Shown here: positions 20,801-30,600 of the stretch, piece by piece
Position numbering within the stretch: the first letter of the stretch is position 1
How the letters are laid out: each line of letters begins with the position of its first letter
Assembly: GCA_004014935.1 (NCBI GenBank)
Contig: CP025321.1
Location: 62,001-126,000 of the forward strand
DNA: 64,000 bases
From: Saccharomycopsis malanga
Lineage: Eukaryota > Ascomycota > Saccharomycetes > Ascoideales > Saccharomycopsidaceae
Direction: 5' to 3'
Position numbers and translations under genes: made by a program
Notes under the pieces: generated by a model
The model's input: only the letters and a program-made list of their open reading frames with translations
Database searches by the model: none
What the model was told of the DNA's origin: nothing

Positions 20801-21778
20801 TTGTTCTGCCAATCTTGCGGTTTGAGGAGCTATAATTTTCAATCTGAGATTCATCAATCGTCTTGCAAGAAGTATGGTGGAAGATGTCTTTAAGTCTGGA
20901 TTCAAATCATGGGATTGTGCTGCTACTGCGCTCAATAAAGATTGCCTCATTTGCTTCTGTTTGTTCAACAATTTCAAAGATTTTAGTTCTACCAATGAGT
21001 TGATTCTTAATTCATCAATGCCATCATCAAATCTCGTCTCTGCAGGTTTATTAAAGTTTTTGACTAACGCTTTCGTGTCAATGGTAGCTAAATTAGCAGG
21101 TAAAGATTCAAGTTGGTGTATTCTTTCATTGACTTTATTGCTTATTTTCAACTCTCCATACTTGTTTCCTACAACATCATGATAATTATCTTGATTTTTG
21201 GTTAAGGAAGATGCATTTTTTGGAATAAAGTTCTCATAACGTTCCTCGAAATTGGCATAATTAACTTCCAATGGCGTAAGATCTTCAGAAATAACAGGCT
21301 GCTCACTCAAAGACGCGTCACGTTTATTGTAAACACTGTTGATGCCAAACTCATATTGTAAACTGTTAGGCAAATCCAAATCCTTGGAAAGCAAATTGAA
21401 ACCTATAATTTGTTTCTTAAGCAATTCAATATCATAATGAGATTTGCCTTTCGCGTTTATATGTCCAGTAATTGTTTCAGACACCTTGTCCAATTGCTCT
21501 AAATATTTCTCTTGCAGCTCCGAAATGTCATGTAATAATTTTTCAATCGCGTTTAATTCAATTTTGGATTGTTCCTTGTTATTCATTGGATTGGAAAGCC
21601 CATGATAAAGACCACCATATCTTTTAAGGAGAAGCTCAAGCTGATGAGTGTCCTCCGGATAAGGAACCTCCCAAGAGGTCTGTGCGTCGGACATTGGTGA
21701 AATTGTAGTTGAAAAATCTGTCCGCGGACCGCCAGAAAGTCGCTGATTGCTGATAGATTCAAATAAAGTAAATAACAA
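17879..21778 (-). CDS. STH1: RSC chromatin-remodelling ATPase Sth1
   Basis: Sth1 is the DNA translocase of RSC, which slides and evicts nucleosomes at promoters. Order seen: an HSA-like basic helical region (about residues 300-430, RRLMNLRLKIIAPQTARLAE then RANRTQFFFKSISNYHQQAE); the ATPase with DEMGLGKT near residue 524 and DEGH near 621; helicase C with STRAGGLGLNLQTAD and QDRAHRIGQ; an SnAC-type segment (ERAHEKLNIDGKVIQAGKFD, EEQWLNAMDDDE); a basic tail; and a C-terminal bromodomain (about 1195-1299) with KLYPDYYKIISKPISL and NNAKTYNEPGS. At 1299 residues it is the size of S. cerevisiae Sth1 (1359), not the longer Snf2. The start may be ATG at 21694 (MSDAQTSWE), giving 1271 residues. Its promoter is shared with MTQ1. 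Confidence 0.93.
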   Translation of the reverse strand: MLFTLFESISNQRLSGGPRTDFSTTISPMSDAQTSWEVPYPEDTHQLELLLKRYGGLYHGLSNPMNNKEQSKIELNAIEKLLHDISELQEKYLEQLDKVSETITGHINAKGKSHYDIELLKKQIIGFNLLSKDLDLPNSLQYEFGINSVYNKRDASLSEQPVISEDLTPLEVNYANFEERYENFIPKNASSLTKNQDNYHDVVGNKYGELKISNKVNERIHQLESLPANLATIDTKALVKNFNKPAETRFDDGIDELRINSLVELKSLKLLNKQKQMRQSLLSAVAAQSHDLNPDLKTSSTILLARRLMNLRLKIIAPQTARLAEQLEEQQKRELKNLLYKKKLKTLNKKLEAINQLLYDQSEVRANRTQFFFKSISNYHQQAEKEHAKRAEKTAKERLQALKSNDEEAYLKLLDQTKDTRITHLLKQTNSFLDSLAKAVKVQQHESLVQQHEPRAENDTNEDDEARENIDYYGIAHRVKEKITKQPSILVGGTLKEYQIKGLEWMVSLYNNHLNGILADEMGLGKTIQSISLVTHLIEVKKERNPFLIIVPLSTITNWTLECERWAPTVKKIVYKGTPTQRKLLAHDVRRGDFQILLTTYEYIIKDKSLLSKIRWAHMIIDEGHRMKNANSKLSFTLTNYYHTKNRLILTGTPLQNSLPELWALLNFVLPKIFNSVKTFDEWFNTPFANTGTGEKLELSEEESLLIIRRLHKVLRPFLLRRLKKDVEKDLPDKVEKVVKCKFSALQYALYQQMLRHNALFVGSSVNNGTTKGGIKGLNNKIMQLRKICNHPYVFEEVEDLINPTRLSNDSLWRVSGKFELLDRILPKFKATGHRVLIFFQMTAVMDIMEDYLRYRGLLYLRLDGSTKADERQDMLKEFNSPDSQYFAFLLSTRAGGLGLNLQTADTVIIFDTDWNPHQDLQAQDRAHRIGQKNEVRILRLITNDSVEEVILERAHEKLNIDGKVIQAGKFDNKSTSEEQEAFLRRLLEAEELKKKNGGDLEDANLDDEELNEILARSEKEKILFKKLDQERREKQQSEYDESNRLMTKEELPDVFSEETVAKHLEKPDPLDEKLGRTRERKTVVYDDGLTEEQWLNAMDDDEMTVEDAIKKKQESMARRKEKKEKHDLVDDAKIKKRPRKIKLKLDDEESQEEPDFSSDEELPKKKSKKVNGNGNARNSHSTSPPTSDTSTHDFVEKANQLLQAVNQLKHDETGENLTDLFQKLPSKKLYPDYYKIISKPISLNEILKKLNGKKAAYKSYEDVIDDFKLMINNAKTYNEPGSYVYETALTIQEFVNNF

Positions 21779-22010
21779 GGCTAATAATGCGTATTTTTTT
21801 CAACATTTCTGAAAGACGAAAAACAGCGTACTGGCAAAAAAAAAATAGAAAGAAAAATAGTCGCATCCGAAGGGTAACGGGGTATATACCCCATATCCGG
21901 GGCACATAACCTGCATGCATGTTGAAGACTACTTGTGAATGCATCTAGGTGCAAGACAAGACAAGACGAGACTGTTGAGAACGAATGCGATTTGTATCGA
22001 TACTGGCAGG
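21779..22010. promoter_or_regulatory. Divergent STH1-MTQ1 promoter
   Basis: 232 bp lie between the STH1 and MTQ1 starts, so they share regulatory DNA. The palindromic-looking ggggtatataccccata element (about 21879-21895) contains TATATA. Confidence 0.55.
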
Positions 22011-22892
22011 ATGCCTCGAATACCACCTAGTATTTTCAGAGCTGCCGTTGCCGAGAGCAGGTATCTTCCTTGGCTTCTTCCAGTCACTCGATCTCTTCAG
22101 GGAGCTCGCAGCGAGCTTCGGTGGATCAAGCAGTGCCTTCCGCATGAGACTTGGCGCAAAGCTGTGCTTCAACGTGGGATGTTATGCAAGCCTTTGCAGT
22201 ATATTCTAGGCGACCAACCATTTGGAGATTTGCAGATCAAGTGTAACCCCAATGCTCTTATCCCTAGATGGGAAACTGAAGAATGGGTTCTTAAAATCAT
22301 AAACGCAGTGAAATCTCGATCCAAACCATTAAAGGTGGTAGACTATTGTACGGGAACAGGATGTATTGCATTACAATTTGCGTATTCTTTTCCAAAATCG
22401 TCTATTGTAGCAGTTGATATTGATGAAAAGTGCTTACAACTAGCAGCTGACAATCTCAAATTAAATAGCATCAACAACGTTACATTCATAAAGCATGATA
22501 TTTTTGATTTAGACAATTTTTCAACAAGCTCTGCTATAGAAGGTGTTAATTTTCTTGTTTCTAACCCTCCTTATATACCTTTGCAAGAATATGCGAAATT
22601 AGACAAATCGGTACGGAATTACGAGCCCCAAAAAGCACTCGTAGGTGATCTTGAGTTTTACGAGGCACTAATCAACAATGTATTGATTCCAAACATTGGA
22701 ACATGTGAAGCTTTTGTTTTCGAAGTTGGAAATCAAGACCAGATCGACTTTATTGCAGCTCTTGTGAGCGCTTTGAACAACTGGAAGGTGGGATACCTCA
22801 AAGACAGTAACGGCAATGTCAGATGCGCATTAGGATGGAAAACTACTGGAAATTACATACATCTTGATAGCTTGTGTGAGTTTATCTATTGA
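22011..22892 (+). CDS. MTQ1: Mitochondrial release-factor glutamine methyltransferase Mtq1
   Basis: Mtq1 N5-methylates the glutamine of the GGQ motif in mitochondrial release factor Mrf1 (HemK/PrmC family). I chose ATG at 22011 (MPRIPPSIFRAAVAESRYLP, 293 residues) because family members start this way; a frame extension to 21939 exists. Seen: the HemK N-domain segment PLQYILGDQPFGDLQIKC, then LIPRWETEEW (the RPETE-like motif), the SAM-binding motif VVDYCTGTGCIALQFA, the acidic-loop AVDIDEKCL, and the catalytic NPPYIP that binds the target glutamine. The Arg/Ala-rich beginning fits mitochondrial import. Confidence 0.93.
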   Translation: MPRIPPSIFRAAVAESRYLPWLLPVTRSLQGARSELRWIKQCLPHETWRKAVLQRGMLCKPLQYILGDQPFGDLQIKCNPNALIPRWETEEWVLKIINAVKSRSKPLKVVDYCTGTGCIALQFAYSFPKSSIVAVDIDEKCLQLAADNLKLNSINNVTFIKHDIFDLDNFSTSSAIEGVNFLVSNPPYIPLQEYAKLDKSVRNYEPQKALVGDLEFYEALINNVLIPNIGTCEAFVFEVGNQDQIDFIAALVSALNNWKVGYLKDSNGNVRCALGWKTTGNYIHLDSLCEFIY

Positions 22893-23194
22893 CATTAGTT
22901 GATAGCCAAGAAATAAGTTCTGCAAGATGATGCACAATAATGCACGTATCATACAAGGCAATCTTGATGATATCATAGTGGTGACCCGCCAATTCCAACG
23001 CATCGGCTTAATAAGCGCTTATTGTATAACGCCATACATTTTTCACGGAGGCGAATCCGAATCGCCCTCTTATATAGAGGAGGACAGACAACGGCGCTCC
23101 TCGATCGGATAATTCAGAAGATATTTATTTGTTCTTTTTGAATAACTTAATAATTGCCATTGTTCATTACAATTAACAGATCATAATCATAAAA
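22893..23194. promoter_or_regulatory. MTQ1 3' / WWM1 promoter with 14-bp palindrome
   Basis: About 300 bp. It holds a perfect 14-bp palindrome aataagcgcttatt at 23010-23023, a GC-rich patch (gcgaatccgaatcgccctc) and a TATATA string near 23071 upstream of WWM1. These may be factor sites or TATA; function unknown. Confidence 0.4.
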
Positions 23195-23866
23195 ATGGCT
23201 TCGCCTGACAAACCTCCAAATGTTCCACAAGGCTGGAAAGCTGTATGGGATAAGGAATATAAAACGTATGGTTAACTAATTTCGGATATCGTTGACATCT
23301 TTCAGCTACACCGATTATTGATAACTAACAATTCTTATAGCTGGTTTTATGTAAACTTGGAAACTGGCGCTTCTCAATGGGAAGTTCCAACTGCCCCTGC
23401 GTCCGGTGGCGGCAAGAGTAGTCAACCTCCCCCATATCAACCTAATGACAACCAAAACAATAACAGATATCATGGAAACCAAGGAGGATACCAACAACAA
23501 CAACACAATTATCCACCTCAACAAGGCTATCCACAGCAACAAGGCTATCCACAGCAACACGGATACCCACAGCAACAAGGCTATCCACCACAGCAAGGTT
23601 ATCCTCAACAGGGCTACCCACCACAGGGATATCCACAACAAGCTTATGCCCCTCAATATGCCCAGCAACAAGCTCAGCCAAAAAAGAGCAAGTTTGGTGG
23701 CTTTGGCGGCGCCTTGTTGGCTGGTGGTGCTGGTTTATTAGGTGGTACTTTGTTGGCTGATGCAATGGATGACCATCACGATGGTTACGATGGTGGCTAT
23801 GATGGCGGTTATGACGGCGGTTATGATGATGGTGGTTTTGGAGGTGATGATGGTGGATTCTTTTAG
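23195..23866 (+). CDS. WWM1: WW-domain protein Wwm1 (one intron)
   Basis: Wwm1 is a WW-domain protein that interacts with the metacaspase Mca1 in S. cerevisiae. Exon 1 is 23195-23265; the intron is 23266-23340 (75 nt, donor GTATGG, branch-like AACTAAC, acceptor TAG); exon 2 is 23341-23866. The splice joins a Thr codon (AC|C) inside the WW domain and rebuilds GWKAVWDKEYKTWFYVNLET with both signature Trp/Tyr positions, followed by QWEVP. The 198-residue product continues with YPQQ/GYPPQ repeats (about residues 75-135), a Gly-rich hydrophobic stretch (GGALLAGGAGLLGGTLLAD) and a terminal DGGYDGGYD array. This is the same order as S. cerevisiae Wwm1 (211 residues). Confidence 0.92.
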
Positions 23867-24120
23867 TTAATTGTCTTTTAATGCCTTTTTGGCTGTCTTT
23901 TATAGTAAATACCTTTTGTCTATGTTGGTAGAATTTAGTTTTCACAATTTTTTCATCTACTGTACATACTATTGTAAGATTTAGAGTGATATATTGTTTA
24001 ATCTGTAGTTATGCTAGTTAATTGGCAAATATTGTATTTATGTTAGTTAATGGACTCATTAAATATGGGATTGTAGCTATTGTATATCTATGCATCCTAC
24101 TATGCTTTTGAAAGTAGTAC

Positions 24121-24442
24121 ATATACCAATAATATCTTATATTTCGAGCCCAGTACACAGCCATTTCGTATTTACGAGCTATGTCTAAAAGGACTTGGTA
24201 AACCGCAGTGGGAAAAACCCAATCATGTCCGGTCTTCCTAGTTTTTCTGATCTAATATTCAATAAATTGGAAAGTAAGCACTGAATTCTGGTCTAGGTCG
24301 TATTTCAGAAAGTTATATTTGTCTGTTGAGTATCGTAAATGCAACGAGCAAAAAATGTTCGTAGTAACGTTTCAATTGTGAGCTTGTTAAGTCTTTTTCA
24401 CTTCTCCGAGAGTACTAGCCATCAAGTCATCCTACCCAGTGG
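24121..24442 (-). mobile_element. SINE-like dispersed repeat, copy A
   Basis: Read on the minus strand it begins with a tRNA-like head (GATGACTTGATGGCTAGTAC, A-box region) and runs into a body shared with copies B-D. Shared body landmarks are GTGCTTACTTTCC, ACCAAGTCC.TTTTAGACATAGC and TGTACTGGGCTCGAAATATA. It ends in an AT-rich tail (AGATATTATT). I could not find a target-site duplication, so it is older than copy D. Confidence 0.55.
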
Positions 24443-24649
24443 TTTATTACATTTTTATCATTATCCCTTTTTGTATTTTACTGTAATGTTCAGTTGTGAT
24501 TAGCATGTAAATTCACATTTTACAGAGTTTTTCTAATAAGTGACCATTTAATAATACTAGCTGACGTAATTGAACTGTAGAATGATTTATCACACATGAA
24601 TGGATCTACTAAAATAAAAGAATTATTTTATTGTAATGTATACAGGCCA

Positions 24650-24927
24650 TATTATGATATCATATAATAATCATAATATCTTATATTTTGAGTTCAGTAC
24701 ATATCGGTTCCTTATATACGTGCTGTGTCTAAAGAACCTATGATATATCAAGTGAAGAAACTCGAATTCCATTATAATATTCTTACCCAATAAGTTGGAA
24801 TGTAAGCTCCAAACATCGGTTTAAAAGGGTCGTAAAGCCAGTAAAAAGTTATTTCTGGTCGGATTCTAACTCGGGATCCTGTCAAGTCTTTTTCGAGAAC
24901 TCTAATTACTATCCATTGCCCAGAGGC
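24650..24927 (-). mobile_element. SINE-like dispersed repeat, copy B
   Basis: Minus-strand copy, the most diverged of the four. Its head keeps a B-box-like GAGTTAGAATCC. The body has GGAGCTTACATTCC, TTCTTTAGACACAGCACGTA and GATATGTACTGAACTC, and it ends with AAATATAAGATATTATG. It lies about 200 bp from copy A in the same orientation. Confidence 0.5.
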
Positions 24928-25120
24928 TGAAAGCATTACTTGTAAAAATGCTTAACGTAAACCACATCTGTATAGTATATTTGAAGGTAAATGGTTTAGT
25001 AAAAACAATGTGAAAATAGGTTTAAATGGCTGGCCATTTAAACCCTAATAAACACTGGTTCAAGTCTTACAAATGCATCACATTGGCATCGTAATACTTT
25101 ATTGACAATATATAATACAT

Positions 25121-25945
25121 TCAGTTCATTTCTCGCATTAGCCTCTTCCTGCAAGGTACGTAGTCCATCAAATGCTTCGGCGTAGGCCCAAGGATCAATG
25201 AGTCATTATTAATTTCTTCCTCCTCTGCTATGCTGTCGGTATCAAACTCTTCTGAGCTCAATACAGTGAATCTGATTTTTTCCTCGTAATCTATTTTAGA
25301 TTGACTCTTTAATAGATATTTTAGCCAATTCATAGTTTCATTGTCTGGTTGCATATGATTAAAAGTCAAAAGACCATCGGTTTCCTGTTGGTCAAAATCA
25401 TTCTTTCTACTTGACCGGTATGGCGATGGGGCTCCCATTATAGGTTTTATACCATTAATATTGTTACTGGTACTGCTACGAGTAGTTGTATTATTTTCAG
25501 TGTCTTCTGTTATAGTCAGAATCATTTCTTTTGTCGGTACAGCGGTTCTTTTCATCTGAGCAAACTTGTCACTCTTTAGCCAACGCATAAAGTTGTCCAT
25601 CCCTAAATAATTCTCCAGACTCAAATCATAAGGATCAATCATCTTTCCCGGCCTTATAATCTTCAAATTAATCATCGACTGTGCAATGTCTTGGAGCTCC
25701 ACGTCCAAACGGTACGCATTGTTCGCAAGCCTTCTGCAGTCAGATACAAGAAGTGCCAAATGACGTATGAATATATCCGTCAATATGTCTACAACCTTAT
25801 TGGAACATCTATCAAATCCCACAGCTCGAAGTATCTACAACCGTTAGTAAAAACTCTAGAAAGCGAATTCAACACCTCAAAGAAAGCTCACCTGTATTAT
25901 AGATATCCGTAGTATACTAAAATAAAACTGCGACGTGCTAGCCAT
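25121..25945 (-). CDS. TAF3: TFIID subunit Taf3 (one intron)
   Basis: Taf3 pairs with Taf10 through a histone fold in TFIID. Exon 1 is 25892-25945 (MASTSQFYFSILRISIIQ). The intron is 25835-25891 (57 nt, donor GTGAGC, perfect branch TACTAAC at 25843-25849, acceptor TAG). Exon 2 is 25121-25834. The splice completes the bromo-associated histone fold (residues 1 to about 75): YFSILRISIIQILRAVGFDR, then VVDILTDIFIRHLALLVSD and ELQDIAQSMINLKIIRP, ending in a FMRWL segment. The 255-residue product is shorter than S. cerevisiae Taf3 (353), has an acidic disordered C-terminus and, as in yeasts, no PHD finger. Without exon 1 the histone fold would lose its first helix. Confidence 0.88.
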
Positions 25946-26193
25946 GATAGTTGCCAAGTTAATGTTATATCTAGTCTTGTTAATATAACTAGGACGACAA
26001 ATTTAAGAAATAAACATCTTGACATTTGCATGTAGCGCACATAGCAAGTTAGGCGTGCAAGCAGCATACCCGGCCACCATGATTCCAACACGTATAATTT
26101 TATCATACAAAGTTGATGTAAATAGCTACTGAAGATGACATATCAACTGTTAAGACGAAAAGCATCATCATATATCGGACATTAAGCAATACA

Positions 26194-26772
26194 ATGAGCA
26201 ATCTTTCACTTTACACGATAACTGCGGCGTTAATATTGGATAACGAGGGCAAAAGACTTTATGCCAATTATTACCAGCCAATCCATCCAAATTCTTCCAA
26301 TGATTCAACTTTTCAAATACATAATCCATATCCTACACTCAAGTCACAAGAGACTTTTGAATCTGGGTTGTTTTCCAAGACTCACAAAAGCAAATCCAAC
26401 ATTATCATATACGATGACCACATAGTGCTTTACAAGGTGGTTTCGGATGTTATCATATATATTATCGGTAGCTTGAAAGAGAATGAAGCTATGCTTTATC
26501 AAGTGCTTACTGGATTGAATGATGCCCTAACTATTGTTTTAAAAGACGCTGTGGACAAACGTTCCATCCAGGAAAATTACGACTTTGTAGCCTTGGCAAT
26601 CGATGAAACCATCGATGACGGTATTATTCTTGAAACAGACGGTGACATTATTGCTTCGAGAGTCACTAAGAGACCTTCGTCGGAAAATACATTGAATATA
26701 GAGTTGAACGAAAGAGGTTTGTTCAATGCATTCCAGTTTGCCAAGAAAACTGTAAAGGGTTTCAATTTTTAG
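26194..26772 (+). CDS. RET3: Coatomer zeta subunit Ret3
   Basis: Ret3 is the zeta-COP small subunit of the COPI coat for Golgi-to-ER retrograde vesicles. The 192-residue product is a longin-type sigma/zeta adaptor fold: LYTITAALILDNEGKRLYANYY at the start (landmark ILDNEGKRLYANYY), DDHIVLYKVVSDVIIYIIGS in the middle, and ALAIDETIDDGIILETD at the end of the domain. Length is normal. A SINE-like repeat has inserted 98 bp after its stop. Confidence 0.95.
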   Translation: MSNLSLYTITAALILDNEGKRLYANYYQPIHPNSSNDSTFQIHNPYPTLKSQETFESGLFSKTHKSKSNIIIYDDHIVLYKVVSDVIIYIIGSLKENEAMLYQVLTGLNDALTIVLKDAVDKRSIQENYDFVALAIDETIDDGIILETDGDIIASRVTKRPSSENTLNIELNERGLFNAFQFAKKTVKGFNF

Positions 26773-26856
26773 GTATTGTACGATATTCAATAGATGTTGT
26801 GAGTTTTTCTTTCGAGCTTGGCAGTGTGTTTTTCTTTGTAAATGATTTTTTTTGAT

Positions 26857-26869
26857 AACAGTAAACCTT
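26857..26869. repeat. Target-site duplication, left
   Basis: aacagtaaacctt, identical to 27179-27191, directly flanks repeat copy D. Confidence 0.85.
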
Positions 26870-27178
26870 CATTGGGCCAGATGCCTCAGTGGTTAGTGCT
26901 CTCAGAGAAGAGAAAAAAAACTAAAAAGCACACGATTATGATTACATGATTGGGGTTCCACACTGCTTTTTACGATGCTGAAAGTTATTTAACAGGCAAG
27001 TGCAACTGTTGATACACGGCTTAGACCAAAGTTTAGTGCTTACTTTCAACCAATTGGGTGAGAAGATTATGATCAAAGGGTCATGATTGGGTCTTACCAA
27101 GTCCCTTTTGGCATAGACCGTATATACGAAACTGATATTTATTGAGTTCGAAATATATGATATTATTTTCATTTGTAC
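26870..27178 (+). mobile_element. SINE-like element, copy D, with 13-bp target duplication
   Basis: A 309-bp element bounded by perfect 13-bp direct repeats. The head looks like a tRNA 5' half: TGCCTCAGTGG at 26882-26892 matches 10 of 11 positions of the A-box consensus TRGCNNAGTGG. About 61 bp on, GGTTCCACACT (26954-26964) partly matches the B box. The body shares GTGCTTACTTTC, TTACCAAGTCCC and CATAGACCGTATATACGAAAC with the other copies, and the tail is ATATATGATATTATT. There is no coding frame. A tRNA-derived, Pol III-type head, an AT tail and a long target duplication fit a LINE-mobilised SINE. The 13-bp duplication argues against an LTR, which usually has 4-6 bp. The head is not a functional tRNA: its acceptor stem has no 3' partner. 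Confidence 0.65.
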
Positions 27179-27191
27179 AACAGTAAACCTT
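27179..27191. repeat. Target-site duplication, right
   Basis: aacagtaaacctt, identical to 26857-26869. Confidence 0.85.
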
Positions 27192-27608
27192 GTTTTACTC
27201 TGCTTTCAAGCGCAATAAATAATTTTACCAAATTATCTGATTATGAATTCAATTCCAAGTCTTTTACCTAAAAAATATTCAACTAGCCCGATTAATAAGA
27301 GATCATTAAAACCGCCGGTGAACATATTTATAATAGTATGCTACGGCATTGCCTCGCATGTTTGATTGGTAGCTGATGTAAGGAGAGAACTCACACAATG
27401 GTGCATTTGTCTTATTGTAATTTTAGCAAATTACTGGCCGTTAAAAAACTAGTCAAAATTCATTAAATTAGTATATAAACTCACCGCCTCTCTCAATCGC
27501 TAATCTCATACAGCAGTCTTACAGAAATACACTGGATGCCACTATGAAATCTCCCTTATATCATGTAAATATACGATAATCCAAATGTTATACAAAATAT
27601 ACAAACAC

Positions 27609-30600
27609 TCATCTTCTTTTACCTGCTTTACTGTTACCCTTTCCATTTGTATTACCCTTTGTCTTCCCTGCAGAACTTGGGAGCACTACTCTCAAACCTT
27701 TAGCAGTGAAAGCAGGTTGCAAATCTAATGGTTTCAACTGGTTAATGATGTTATGTTCTGCATCAAAATCCAAGTCGAAATCGAAAAAGGAGTCCAAAGA
27801 TTTTTCGTTTTTATTTTCTGATCCATTCTCTTTTTCTTCAAACTTGCGAACCAATGAGGTTTCTTTATTAGACTTTCTGTTAACAAAATAATTCAACACT
27901 TCATTCATAGATTTACCAATTTTACCATTTCCCGCTTGAATTTTGGCCTTATATTTCAACTTGGATAATGCTTGCCAAGGAGCAAACATTGGAATCACAT
28001 CAACAATCTTTTCATCAAGCGAATTTATTCTAAAAGAAAAAGAGTCAAATATTGCCAAATAATCAGCATCTGTCACTTCTTCTTCTAGAATATCCATAAA
28101 TTGCTCATTATATTTCTTCTGCTGTTTGAAAGCAGAGGGTTTCTTATTATTTTCAAACTTTCCATTTTTCAGATTATCAACTTCACTTTTTTGTTTGGCT
28201 TCCTGGTTAGCTTCAACTTGTTTAAGAACTCCTAATGCTTTCAATCTCATAAGTCTATCCTCCTCATCTTGATCAGCGTATTTTTTATTGAGTCTTTTTT
28301 GTTTGGCCTTTTTTCCACGGGTCTTCTTTTGATGTATTTTACTTGAGATACTTTTAATCGAAGCTTTGGAACTGATCAGCTCAGTTTCGGGAGACTGATT
28401 GACCTCTGCATGTTGTTCATCTTCTCTATCAATATTTACATTTTCACTAGTGCCACCCTCATCCTCATTAGCATCTTCCTTAGTAGCACTTTCGTCAATA
28501 GTGTCCTCAATAGCATTCTCTTCACCCTCAATACTAAGGTTTTGCAACTTGTTGTTCAATTTAGAAATTTTCTCTTTGACCACACTTTTGACATCAGCAA
28601 TCTCGGTGACTGGTTCAAAAGCTAATTCCTGTTGTTTCTTCAACCTTCTTTCTCTTTGGGCCTCTTTGGTTTCATCATTCACGATCCATACAAGCCCTAG
28701 CCCCATAGTAAGCTGTGCTGGTGGCAAAAAGGTTTTTTCCCCAGTAATATTCAAAACACCATCTGGTAATAAAGATCCATCGTTGATATCTTTTTTAGTA
28801 AGTTTACTTCCTTCTACATACCAAGCAGAAGTAATACTTTTAGCACTCCATGCTTTAGAAGCAGAGAGAGCAAAGGTACCAGCTTGGTTTAAAGTGGAAG
28901 GAGGGATCTCTTGATGTTTGTATGGGTTTTTCACAAAGGTTTGTAAAGACCCATCAACATCAGATGTTACATAGTAATCGTTCTTGGAGTTGAAATATTT
29001 ATAATAAATCATTTCAAGTTGCAATTTATCCTTAGGAGCAATCACAAGATATCCCTCACTAGAAATGAACCAATAAAACTTTTCAAACCAGTTCTTTTGA
29101 CGGGCTTTTCTTATGGACAAATCCTTATTGGATCGTTCAATGTCTTTTTTCAAAGTGGCATTAATTTTTTTCTCACTGTTTTTGAGAGCAATTTCTGCAG
29201 TTTTTTCAGTCTTTTCCTTTTTTATTTGTGCAGTTTTCTTTTGGTCAAAATAAGTCTTGGAATTCGCATATGCTGATTTGTTTAACTCAATCACTACGGT
29301 AACATACTTGATATCAACTACATTATTTTTCTTTGGACGTTCCTTTGAATTTTCCTCTTGTTCCTCATCACTATCAAGTGATAAATCACTCAAACTATCG
29401 CTATCGCTTTCAGCGAATTGTTCTGAATCCTGCTGCTGCGTATCTGAGTCTACTAGCCTTACTTTTATTTTATTTTCTTTAAGATTCAAAGGTAAAGAGA
29501 TCATTTTAGCAAATTCACTTCCCTTGTCTTGCTCAGATTTGATCAATGTTTCAATATTTTTCCAGTCCATTCCTTGATCGATCAAAGATTGCACTGCGCT
29601 TTTACATTGTTCAATTTTGTCAGCATTTAAGATGATCAATTCAGCCTTGCGATAATTGGAAGCTTCCAAATCACTCAACTTTCCAATCTTGGCAAGATTT
29701 TCCTCTTTCACACTACTCAACTTTTTGTCCAACAATTTTTTCGATTGTTGAATTTTCAAAGCATTTTTAAGCAAATCTAATGAAGAGAAAAATTTGTCTA
29801 ATGTCTTGTTATATCCTTTGATATCCAACACTTTGATTTTCTGGCTCTCAATGTCTTCATCTTTTATATATGGCATGAATGGATGGAATGATTCAAAAGT
29901 ATATTCTGTGCTGAGTTTCTCACTATCGCCTAATAGAGCGCTTTCTTGTTCTTCTGAAGGATCATAAAGCGGATTTTTTTTCAATAAAATATACCCTGTA
30001 ATCTCCTCTCCTGAATTCAAAAGTTGTACGATATCTTTCTCCGACTTGTTCAACACCTCCACAATTTTGTCTGCCGCCTCAATATTATTTTCTAAGACTT
30101 TACAACTCTGGGTGGGGTCAATCCCAACGGATACCAAATTTTTCTGAAGCAAATCCGACGAAAGGTATGAAGCATTCAAAAACAAAAGCTTGAGAATCGA
30201 AAGCACTTTAGATTCCTTCTTTTTCTTACTTTGATGGAATTTGCTTTCATTTACAGAATTAACGGTGGATTTAGTTTCCGCCTGAACAAGCCAATCAATG
30301 ATATCTTCCTTCTTATACTCTTTGCTTTCATATACGACTTTGTTTACCGGCTTACTATCGTCTACAGTATCGTTTTCACCTGTTTCTTTGTCATCGTTGT
30401 AATACTTTACGGAATCAGCAAATAGCACTGACGAGTCAAATGCCAAGTATTTCTCATGAACAGCATACTTGCTGATGTTCTCCTTCTCATGAACTACTCT
30501 CTGAAGAGACAATATTTCTTGGTTGGAGTTTAGCAAAAGAACATTTCCAGCACTGAAAAATTCCAATACTAGATAATATAACCCATTGGAAAATTCCATC

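Larger units (their letters stand above)
23867..25120. other. Convergent intergenic region holding two dispersed-repeat copies
   Basis: Between the 3' ends of WWM1 and TAF3. It contains repeat copies A and B (listed separately), both on the minus strand and about 200 bp apart. The rest is AT-rich with no gene. Confidence 0.6.
26773..27608. other. Convergent intergenic region with repeat copy D
   Basis: Between the 3' ends of RET3 and RQC2. It holds the dispersed-repeat copy with target duplication (listed separately). The remainder (27192-27608) is AT-rich with no gene seen. Confidence 0.6.

Noticed and set aside
26876-26965. A functional, intron-bearing tRNA gene
   Set aside because: Good D-arm-like start but no complementary acceptor 3' half, a weak B box, and the sequence is part of a repeat.
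24121-27191. Interpretation of the repeats as solo LTRs or a MITE
   Set aside because: No TG...CA ends or terminal inverted repeats seen, copy D has a 13-bp duplication, and the head is tRNA-like.
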